Assembly: GCA_020853255.1 (NCBI GenBank)
Contig: JADYZI010000187.1
Coordinates: 1-20,556, forward strand
DNA from: Acidobacteriota bacterium
GTDB taxonomy: Bacteria; Acidobacteriota; Blastocatellia; Pyrinomonadales; Pyrinomonadaceae
Direction: 5' to 3'
DNA: 20,556 nt
A program made the position numbers and the translations under genes. The notes beneath the pieces are model-generated. The model saw only the letters and a program-made list of their open reading frames with translations, searched no databases and was not told the origin of the DNA. Shown here in pieces: positions 7,792-14,581 of this stretch (positions are counted from its first letter, which is position 1; each line of letters starts with the position of its first letter).

Positions 7792-8121
7792 ATGAAAACT
7801 AGCCAATGGAAACAATTTGTAATCGTCCTCTTTGCCGTCCCGCTGGCCTTCACTGCATTCCGAACAACCGCCACACCGGTTGCTGCCGGAAGCTTCGATG
7901 ACGCAGCGGCGATTTACAAAGCCAAGTGTGCGGCCTGTCACGGTGTCGCTGCCGCAAAATGGTTCGACCCGGCCGGGTCGGACGAAGCGCATGTCGAGGC
8001 GATCTTGAAAGGCAAGAAAGGTGAAAAACCACCCTACATGCCTGAATTTAGTTCAAAGGGGATCAGTGAAGCTGTCGCGAAGGACCTTGTAGCGCATATG
8101 CGCAGCATCCGGCAACCCTAA
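7792..8121 (+). CDS. Small monoheme cytochrome c (class I type)
   Basis: A 109 aa exported protein: signal peptide about residues 8-32 ending near VAAG, then a cytochrome c fold with a single CAACH site (C46, C49, H50) and a likely axial methionine, M83 in PPYMPEF. That combination marks a soluble His/Met low-mass cytochrome c, usually of higher potential than the bis-His multihemes. The start is set by GGAG six bases before the ATG at 7792; the frame is open further upstream but lacks a better site. It lies 194 bases after the second nonaheme gene and 78 bases before the ImcH-like gene, same strand. It could shuttle electrons between the larger cytochromes or to an oxidase; this is inference. 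Confidence 0.85.
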   Translation: MKTSQWKQFVIVLFAVPLAFTAFRTTATPVAAGSFDDAAAIYKAKCAACHGVAAAKWFDPAGSDEAHVEAILKGKKGEKPPYMPEFSSKGISEAVAKDLVAHMRSIRQP

Positions 8122-8199
8122 AAGCCGTCGTTCGAACAGCATGCTTTCTAACCGTCCATGCGGGGTTTTGGGCGCCTTACCCGCTAAAGTAGAGGGTTT

Positions 8200-9804
8200 A
8201 TGGAAAATGAGGAGCGGGTGAATACGAGTCCAACGCCAGGCCTATCCACTGAAAGCCAGTCTCCAAGCCTGTTGCGGAACTATATAAGCTTCATTGGCAC
8301 GGCAATCGTGTTTGCGAGTCTAGCGAGCGTTATTCTCTTGTTCTTCATGGAGATGACCTCGTCCGGGGACAATCCGTACGTTGGGATCCTCACCTATATT
8401 ATCTTCCCGTCAATATTGATCTTTGGCTTGACGGTAATGGCTTTCGGAGCATTGATGGAACGTCGCCGGAGACGGCGGTCAGCGCCCGGAGAGGTCCTTG
8501 CGTATCCGAAGCTCGACCTTAACGACCCAAGCACGCGTCGTCGGTTTCTGGTGTTCCTTGTGCTCGCCTTCTTCTTTATCTCCGCAAGCGCCTTCGGAAG
8601 CTATCGAGCCTTTGAATTCACTGAATCTGTAACATTCTGCGGTGAAACGTGTCACACGGTCATGAAGCCGGAGTTTACCGCCTATCTGGCTGGCGCGCAC
8701 GCGCGCGTCCGGTGCGTGGACTGCCATGTCGGCGGCGGGGCCGACTGGTACGTACGCTCGAAGCTTACGGGTGCATACCAACTTTACTCAGTTACTTTCA
8801 ACAAGTATTCGAGGCCCATCGGTTCACCGGTACATAATCTCCGGCCGGCGCCTGAGACGTGCGAACAATGTCACTGGCCCGAAAAGTTCTTCGGGTTGCA
8901 GATGAAGGTGTTCAACCGTTATGGCAATGACGAAATGAACAGTCTGCATCAAACGAAAATGCTGTTGAATGTTGGTGGCGGAAGCCCTTCGTCCGGCCAA
9001 GTGACCGGAATTCATTGGCATATGAGCATTGCGAACGAAGTCAGCTATATCGCCACTGATGCACGAAGGCAGGAGATTCCCTGGGTCAGGATCAAGGACA
9101 TGTACGGCAACATCACCGAATATTCCGACCGGCGGAATCCACTCTCGAATGAGGCGATCGCCTCCGCCAAGCCTAGAAAGATGGACTGCGTAGATTGTCA
9201 CAATAGGCCGGCACATGTTTATTTGCCGCCGGATATGGCCATCGATCAAGCCCTTTCGGCCAATAAATTGGATGTTTCCCTTCCTTATCTAAAGAAGCAG
9301 GCAGTAGAGTTGCTCAGCGGCGAATACGACACCACACCGGCAGCAGTGAGCGCGATAGAATCGGGCCTCCGCGGTTTCTATCAAACGGGCTATCCAGACG
9401 TTTACTCACAAAAGCAGGATTCGATCATTGCGGCCGTAACTGAACTGCAACGCATTTTTCAGACCTACAATTTTCCAGAAATGAAGACCAACTGGAGATC
9501 GCACCCGAATAATGCCGGCCACATGAATTCAGCGGGATGTTTTCGCTGTCACGATGGAGAGCACTTCAGCAGTTCCGGCAAGATGATAAGGAACGATTGT
9601 AATCTGTGCCACACAACGCTATATGACTCAGCGGCGAGACCTGAGATGAATATGCAGATCGGGTCGTTCGTACACCCAGTTGACCTTGGAGGCCTTGCGA
9701 ACCGTCAGTGCAGCTCATGTCATCAACCGGATAGGCCTTTCGTACATCCAATAAACCTCGGCGACATATCACGGTTTCAATGCGCTGAATGCCATCCGAG
9801 ATAG
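8200..9804 (+). CDS. Eight-heme inner-membrane cytochrome, NapC/NirT family, ImcH-like
   Basis: A 534 aa protein with three membrane segments (about 28-50, 60-85, 115-136) followed by a periplasmic heme domain. The first heme site is the unusual CX3CH, C147-GET-CH followed by TVM; NrfH-type proteins use a CxxCHxM arrangement at the quinol-facing heme. Seven CXXCH sites follow (first cysteines at 172, 221, 330, 447, 467, 504, 528). The size, three helices and first-heme region resemble, from memory, Geobacter ImcH, a quinol-oxidising cytochrome needed for extracellular electron transfer to high-potential acceptors. The last two heme sites sit in a tandem repeat (FVHPVDLGG and FVHPINLGD leading to CSSCH and CAECH). 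The start at 8200 has AGAGGG only three bases upstream; a GTG at 8218 after GAGGAG is an alternative. Last gene before a strong terminator. Confidence 0.8.
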   Translation: MENEERVNTSPTPGLSTESQSPSLLRNYISFIGTAIVFASLASVILLFFMEMTSSGDNPYVGILTYIIFPSILIFGLTVMAFGALMERRRRRRSAPGEVLAYPKLDLNDPSTRRRFLVFLVLAFFFISASAFGSYRAFEFTESVTFCGETCHTVMKPEFTAYLAGAHARVRCVDCHVGGGADWYVRSKLTGAYQLYSVTFNKYSRPIGSPVHNLRPAPETCEQCHWPEKFFGLQMKVFNRYGNDEMNSLHQTKMLLNVGGGSPSSGQVTGIHWHMSIANEVSYIATDARRQEIPWVRIKDMYGNITEYSDRRNPLSNEAIASAKPRKMDCVDCHNRPAHVYLPPDMAIDQALSANKLDVSLPYLKKQAVELLSGEYDTTPAAVSAIESGLRGFYQTGYPDVYSQKQDSIIAAVTELQRIFQTYNFPEMKTNWRSHPNNAGHMNSAGCFRCHDGEHFSSSGKMIRNDCNLCHTTLYDSAARPEMNMQIGSFVHPVDLGGLANRQCSSCHQPDRPFVHPINLGDISRFQCAECHPR

Positions 9805-9849
9805 GCCCTGTTTCCAGATAGAAGGAGATCAAGCTCCTCCTTCGCCGTA

Positions 9850-9889
9850 ACAAAGCACCCGAGAGCGTCGCCGCTCCCGGGTGCTTTGT
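9850..9889. terminator. Bidirectional terminator-like hairpin between convergent operons
   Basis: An 18-bp stem with one mismatch and a four-base loop (9868-9871): ACAAAGCACCCG on the left pairs with CGGGTGCTTTGT on the right. It sits 46 bases after the ImcH-like stop and 37 bases beyond the end of the barrel gene that arrives from the other strand. The A and T tracts are at the stem ends rather than after it, so it could serve both strands. A smaller perfect 7-bp hairpin (GAAGGAG 9821-9827 with CTCCTTC 9837-9843) lies just before it. Confidence 0.75.
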
Positions 9890-9925
9890 CACAAACACCG
9901 AGCATCCGATGCCAGGCTATCGCTG

Positions 9926-12112
9926 TTAGCGATCCGCCGATCGCCCGAAATAGACCTTGACCGAAGCATACGTCACATTCGCCGTATAGTTCTGGGCTTG
10001 AAATACGGTCGTCGGATTGAATGGAACAAACAAGGGCGTTTCGCGATACGCGTAATATTGGTACCCTAAATTCGCATCGACATTACGGGTTATCCGGAAT
10101 GAAAGCCTAGCTTCCGGCATATGGAACCGCAGTGGATAGGATGAGATCATATCCTCTGGCCTTGTGACCATCCGGTCTCCTTGGCCTTGGTCATCGCTCA
10201 ACCGGTAGGTTGCGTAAAACGTCACGCGTTTGACTGGCCGGACAGTCAAGTCGAAGAAGAAAAAGCTGTCGCGAACAAAATATTCACTTCTTCCAAGACG
10301 GAACTGTGTAGAGGGGACAATGGGACTTCCGACCGGTACCACGATATCGACCGCGCTGTTCTGGTAGTTATAGGTATAGCCACCGCTGAAGGCGAGGTCC
10401 GGTCGAGGTGCCCAATCAATACTTCCTGAAAAGAAACGGATCTTAGAGTTCGCTATCGCCTCAACATTGGGAACCCCGCTGGTTGGGCTGGTAACGCCGG
10501 GGCTGTCATTATCACGGGTCGCCGCCGACAGGTTCAAGGAAAAGTTCCTCACCTTTGCAATGCTCCGAACCCGAAAATTGAAAAAGTCGTTGTTTGCAAG
10601 CCGCGTAAACACGCTATCCGCCTGTCCGCGGTCAGCGTCCACGTATATCGACCAATTGCTTCGCGGCTTTATCCTCACGCCGGCAAATATTGTATTGGTC
10701 GTGTTGTCGAATTCCTCGTCATCGGTCAATGTTGTCGCTCCCGTAATGAGATTGAGATCAAGAGCGTGGATCTGCACTTTTCGTTGAGTGATTCGATAGC
10801 CGAGATGAAACCCAAACCATCTGGAAGCCTGATAGTCAGCTTCAATAGCGTTGCTGAAGCGCCTATATGCCGTTGCCCTCCAGGATGAAGTGTTAGAAGC
10901 GGCATCGGGTCGCGTTCCGCCAGCAGTGGTCCGACTGATAATATATTCAAAAAAACGATTTCCACCGCCAACGTTGAACTGATCGAACGTGAATGTATTT
11001 GAGATCCTAAACGAATCTGTAATGCGATAAGTGACGCCGAGGTCACCGCGAGTTTGAGGGCGCCGAGCATCGCCGTCGACCCGTACCTGGTCCAGATCGA
11101 TCAGCACACGAGGGTACGCCGCACCGGACTGGCTACTCGTACCAACACCTCGGTCTTCCTCAAGGAACTTTGAATTTGTCTCCGAATAGATGAGCCGGCC
11201 AGTCATGTCAAAAATGCGGGCAAACGTCCTCTGGAAGTACCCGTGAATAAAATCGGTTGTCCCTTTTGTTGGGTAACCTCGCGTATAGCTGTTCACCGTA
11301 GCGTTGGTCGCTCCAGGATCATTGCCCAGGTTGAACGTGTCTATGAAGAAACGCGTATTGTCGCGGAATTCCCTGTGCCCGAAATTCAGGCCGATATTGA
11401 ATCCGAAGAGCTTTCCTTCGACACCGGCCCTGAAGTCATCTGACCTTGACTTAAAGATCGAATTTACCTCAAATTCATCTCCCCTTAGCGAGAGGCTCGG
11501 CCCCGAAAATGCAGGGAAACGAATCGTATAGGCCCCGGGTCCATCACTATTATTGAACGAATAGCCGAAGCGCAGCCGAAGATCATCTCGTTCGGGAAAG
11601 ATCGTAAGGTCAAGGTCACCGAAGTGGTGCTCGGTATTCGCGCGATGCTCAGACCGGTTCGGGACAAGCCGCGACCAGGCTACAGCGTAGTTCTTAAGGT
11701 CATTGAAATATCTGACGCGCCTGATCGCAGCATCAAATTTATAGGCCCCGATCCGGTCGAGATTCATTCGGAACGAGCTTGCAGGTTCCGAGCCCCACCC
11801 GTCCGCCTGGATAAGGGCCTCATCAAATGGCTTGATCCGCCCAGTTTTGTCCTTAATAAGAAGGCTTGAATTGAAGAGCTTAAATCCGGCGCGATAGTTT
11901 AGATCACTTCTGAATTTCTGATGGTCGCCATTCACGTCTAGGCCTCTGACACCAAGTTCTACGCTGGAGTTCACCTCATATCCGTTGTCGCCATTGCTCG
12001 GAGGCGAGGATGACGCCGTTTGGGAATGCAGCGTAATCGGAAATACCAGAAATGTCCCTAAGAACAGACCGGCCCAAAAATGTTTTGTGGATGTTTTTGT
12101 ATGTGTGCACAT
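9926..12112 (-). CDS. Outer-membrane beta-barrel of a porin-cytochrome (MtrB/PioB-like) conduit
   Basis: A 728 aa protein with a signal peptide (about 1-31, ending near LHSQ) and then a long run of alternating polar and hydrophobic segments rich in aromatic residues, with many short turns, typical of a large transmembrane barrel. The C-terminal strands (LGYQYYAYRET, VTYASVKVYFG) fit this. Length is close to MtrB-type proteins (about 700 aa). It starts 15 bases after the stop of the decaheme cytochrome gene, with GGAGGG just before the ATG; decaheme-then-barrel is the mtrAB/pioAB gene order. In those systems the barrel sheathes the decaheme wire through the outer membrane. The mature chain appears cysteine-free, so the N-terminal CXXC of Shewanella MtrB is missing. 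A generic porin is the alternative, but the neighbour argues against it. Confidence 0.75.
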   Translation of the reverse strand: MCTHTKTSTKHFWAGLFLGTFLVFPITLHSQTASSSPPSNGDNGYEVNSSVELGVRGLDVNGDHQKFRSDLNYRAGFKLFNSSLLIKDKTGRIKPFDEALIQADGWGSEPASSFRMNLDRIGAYKFDAAIRRVRYFNDLKNYAVAWSRLVPNRSEHRANTEHHFGDLDLTIFPERDDLRLRFGYSFNNSDGPGAYTIRFPAFSGPSLSLRGDEFEVNSIFKSRSDDFRAGVEGKLFGFNIGLNFGHREFRDNTRFFIDTFNLGNDPGATNATVNSYTRGYPTKGTTDFIHGYFQRTFARIFDMTGRLIYSETNSKFLEEDRGVGTSSQSGAAYPRVLIDLDQVRVDGDARRPQTRGDLGVTYRITDSFRISNTFTFDQFNVGGGNRFFEYIISRTTAGGTRPDAASNTSSWRATAYRRFSNAIEADYQASRWFGFHLGYRITQRKVQIHALDLNLITGATTLTDDEEFDNTTNTIFAGVRIKPRSNWSIYVDADRGQADSVFTRLANNDFFNFRVRSIAKVRNFSLNLSAATRDNDSPGVTSPTSGVPNVEAIANSKIRFFSGSIDWAPRPDLAFSGGYTYNYQNSAVDIVVPVGSPIVPSTQFRLGRSEYFVRDSFFFFDLTVRPVKRVTFYATYRLSDDQGQGDRMVTRPEDMISSYPLRFHMPEARLSFRITRNVDANLGYQYYAYRETPLFVPFNPTTVFQAQNYTANVTYASVKVYFGRSADR

Positions 12113-12127
12113 GTTCCCTCCGGGTGC

Positions 12128-13150
12128 CTATCTGAAGAAATATCGACTTGAGTTCGACCCGTGGATCGCGGAATGGCAAACGGTACACTGCTGGTAACGC
12201 ACTTGGGCCTGGTTATGGAGACTCGGGGCTCCAGGCGTCAGCTCCTCAGTTATACCTGTATGACATTCGAAACAAAGCTGCCGGACCTGTGCCCTCTTTA
12301 GCATCTTCGGGTTCGACGAGCCGTGCGGCGTGTGACAGGACGTACAGCCTTCCAGCTTCAGCGGCCCATGTACGAACGCGAATGGGCCCTGCTTGTCAGT
12401 GTGGCATTTGATGCAGGCCGCATCGGTCCCAACCGCCAGCTTGGTCTGCTTTGATTCAAAGCCGCCATGCGGGTTGTGACAGTCGCTGCAATTCATTGCT
12501 CCTTCAAGCACTTTGTGCCTGAAGGGTTTGCTGAACTGGGCTTTCACCTCGTTATGACATGACATGCACAACTGTGTTTCTCCCGACCGGAGCATTGCCC
12601 GCAGCGGTTGATTTGATCTCTGAAGCAGCGGCGTTTCTACACCCTTAGCCCCGGTTGAAATAACCGAATCTGAACCATGTCCTGAATGACACTGTATGCA
12701 GCCAATATTGTTCCGCCAATGGTCGCCGCGGCGAAAATTGTTATGTGCCTCTTTTCCTGCATGGCATGCCAAGCACGTCTCGGAAGCGGTCTTAGCATCG
12801 ACGTTTTGAAAGGAAAGTATCTTGCTTTTATCGCCGCCGCCTTCAACGTGTTCCTTTCCGGGGCCATGACAGGTCTCACATCCGACAACCTTGCCTTTCC
12901 ATGACGAAAGGGTATGTAGCTGGCCGTGTTTTGTATTACCAACTTTTTTTGCTTGTGTTTCGTGGCATCCGGCGCATGTCTCGCTTCCAACGTAACGTTC
13001 ATCGGGGGTTGCTTCGACACCAGGAACTATGAGATCGCTGCTGCCGGTATTGCCGGTTGTGGTCAGAACCGGCCCGGCCATCAGCCACGCTGCCGAAACA
13101 ACGAAGAAACCACCAAGTAATGCCAGTTTTAGAGAATGCTGATTTAACAT
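12128..13150 (-). CDS. Decaheme c-type cytochrome, MtrA/DmsE family
   Basis: A 340 aa exported cytochrome with ten CXXCH sites (first cysteines at 59, 91, 126, 151, 195, 221, 246, 269, 293, 322), the same count and nearly the same size as MtrA (about 330 aa). Segments such as CETCHGPGKEH and KPFRHKVLEGAMNCSDCHNPHG are typical of the DmsE/MtrA group. The hydrophobic signal is at about 7-26. The start at 13150 is chosen because GGAGG lies six bases upstream; reading further to 13270 only adds a 40-residue charged stretch before the signal. With the downstream barrel it would form a trans-outer-membrane electron conduit. A CRP-like palindrome lies 190 bases upstream. The direction of electron flow cannot be read from sequence. 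Confidence 0.88.
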   Translation of the reverse strand: MLNQHSLKLALLGGFFVVSAAWLMAGPVLTTTGNTGSSDLIVPGVEATPDERYVGSETCAGCHETQAKKVGNTKHGQLHTLSSWKGKVVGCETCHGPGKEHVEGGGDKSKILSFQNVDAKTASETCLACHAGKEAHNNFRRGDHWRNNIGCIQCHSGHGSDSVISTGAKGVETPLLQRSNQPLRAMLRSGETQLCMSCHNEVKAQFSKPFRHKVLEGAMNCSDCHNPHGGFESKQTKLAVGTDAACIKCHTDKQGPFAFVHGPLKLEGCTSCHTPHGSSNPKMLKRAQVRQLCFECHTGITEELTPGAPSLHNQAQVRYQQCTVCHSAIHGSNSSRYFFR

Positions 13151-13622
13151 ATTGAGCCTCCCGGCCTTACTGATCAGATTTGATAATTTGGCGTAACCCA
13201 GCAAACTCCCGTTCGATGAACTGACCCCACCGGTACATTCTTGTACCTGGCGTTTCTCAATGCTGGCCACGCCCCTAAAGCTTCAACTCGATAGAATTGT
13301 TCCATCATCGTCAGCCTAGTATGATTTTGGACCGTGTTCAGTGATACGCATCACTACCGGGCGCCGCATTCTGCTCCCCTAAGTCGAAACAAGGACCGGC
13401 TTACCATCACGGTACGACACACGCCCATCCAAGGTTCAAGATCATCCAACTCTCTCTTTCTCTCTCTGTGTGTCACGTTGAGTGAGAGCAGGTTCGGCCT
13501 AGCCCCAAGCGCGGACCGGAGCGTGAAGTTAGTTTGGAGAAATGATGAAAAGCGAGTCTATGGAAACAGGTAGGCTAGGATCCATCGAAAATCACTTTCG
13601 AAATTCGAGATGTAGGCATCCG
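13151..13622. other. 472-base intergenic region between regulator and decaheme genes
   Basis: Both flanking genes run on the minus strand. The part near the decaheme gene holds its leader and the CRP-like site. A pyrimidine tract of mostly CT repeats occupies 13450-13467, passing into TGTGTGTC to 13473. A short hairpin (TCGAAA 13585-13590 with TTTCGA 13596-13601) follows the regulator stop and may be a weak terminator. I see no gene here: the open frames lack ribosome binding sites and recognisable protein features. Confidence 0.5.
13313..13355 (-). promoter_or_regulatory. CRP-like palindrome and weak -10 upstream of the decaheme gene
   Basis: AGTGATACGCATCACT at 13340-13355 is a perfect inverted repeat that keeps the GTGA-N6-TCAC core of CRP sites. 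On the minus strand TAGGCT (13318-13313) begins 21 bases further on, one base different from the spacing at the nonaheme promoter, so a class II arrangement with a start near 13306 is possible. TTCTAT at 13296-13291 is an alternative -10 that would place the operator nearer -63. The leader would be about 135-155 bases. Binding by the adjacent regulator is inferred. Confidence 0.5.
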
Positions 13623-14429
13623 TCATCTTCGACCAGGGCGGGTACCTATGACGGTTGCAAGTTTCTTCCGGTCGGGTATAAAGAGTTCAGCTTTCTCGAT
13701 CGAGATAAGTTCCTGCGATCTAAATGTCTTCAGGATCCGCGTAATAGTCTCACGTGTAGTGCCGATCATTTCAGCGATCTCTTCGTGTGTATGGCTCATC
13801 GGAATATGAGCACCCGAACCATTTGCCCCGGATCGGTCATACCATTCGATCAGAAGTTTGGCTAGTTTGTCACTTACGGTTGAAGACAGGCCAAGTGAGC
13901 AGGCCTGAGAATTGGCTCGACGGTATGTCAGGCTTAGCTCGCGAATCGCTTTCAGAGCAGCAGTACTATGGCTGTCAAGAAAGATAAGGAAGTCGTTGGC
14001 CTTGATAAAATTTAGTTGGCAATCGGTGATAACCTCCGCCGTGGCCTCATAGGGAATGCCTACGGCGACCGCGCTCACGCCCAGCAGCTGGCCCGGTTCG
14101 GCGATCCGAAGTATAAGTGATCTGCCTTTTTCGGAATAGGTGGAAAGCTTGACACTGCCTGAACACAGTATGTAAATACCCTCGGCCAGTTCGCCTTCCA
14201 TATAGAGGACGGTCCCTTTTGAATACGTACGTGTTATCTTGCGTGCCTGAAAATCACCCAGGACTTCGTCCGGAAGACTGCAGTAGTATTGATCTGTTCG
14301 CCAGCAGCATGCGTTACAGTCGATCTGTGTGGGAATCTCCGTGAGGCGCCGCTTCTTTTGGCGCTTTTTCCCGTTTCCTTCGGGCAGATGTGCTCCTGCC
14401 GCATCGATGAATCGTGGTTCTTGTGACAT
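13623..14429 (-). CDS. Crp/Fnr-family transcription regulator with N-terminal cysteine cluster
   Basis: A 268 aa regulator. A basic N-terminal extension (about 20-30) leads to a cysteine group C38, C41, C42, C50, reminiscent of the Fe-S ligand region of FNR. The cyclic-nucleotide-binding-like beta roll spans about 60-150 and holds further cysteines C89 and C137. A dimer helix follows, then the winged helix. The recognition helix TTRETITRILKTF (224-236) has R226, E227 and R231 at the positions of R180, E181 and R185 of E. coli CRP, which read TGTGA; FNR-type proteins have V or another residue at the first of these. It is next to the decaheme operon on the same strand. GAGGG lies eight bases before the ATG. 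Likely an activator of the cytochrome genes responding to redox or oxygen (inferred). Confidence 0.85.
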   Translation of the reverse strand: MSQEPRFIDAAGAHLPEGNGKKRQKKRRLTEIPTQIDCNACCWRTDQYYCSLPDEVLGDFQARKITRTYSKGTVLYMEGELAEGIYILCSGSVKLSTYSEKGRSLILRIAEPGQLLGVSAVAVGIPYEATAEVITDCQLNFIKANDFLIFLDSHSTAALKAIRELSLTYRRANSQACSLGLSSTVSDKLAKLLIEWYDRSGANGSGAHIPMSHTHEEIAEMIGTTRETITRILKTFRSQELISIEKAELFIPDRKKLATVIGTRPGRR

Positions 14430-14581
14430 TGGCTATGCCCTCGGTCTACAGAAGAGACCTAGTCTAAGATCGGTCGTTGCAATATGATCCAAAGCGCATA
14501 CTCGGGCCTGGCCCAAGCCGTTCTTTGGAACGCCGCTAGTCGAGATACTTTCGCAATGCATCTTCTGATATGTGCCACGCT

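Noticed and set aside
5517..9804. Possibility that the multiheme cluster is a nitrite (NrfA/H) or hydroxylamine reductase system
   Set aside because: There is no CXXCK active-site heme or NrfA-like catalytic domain in any of the proteins; all sites are CXXCH or CX3CH.
13334..13573. Plus-strand 79-codon frame in the gap upstream of the decaheme gene
   Set aside because: It includes the CRP-like palindrome and the CT tract, starts without a ribosome binding site and has low-complexity, atypical composition.
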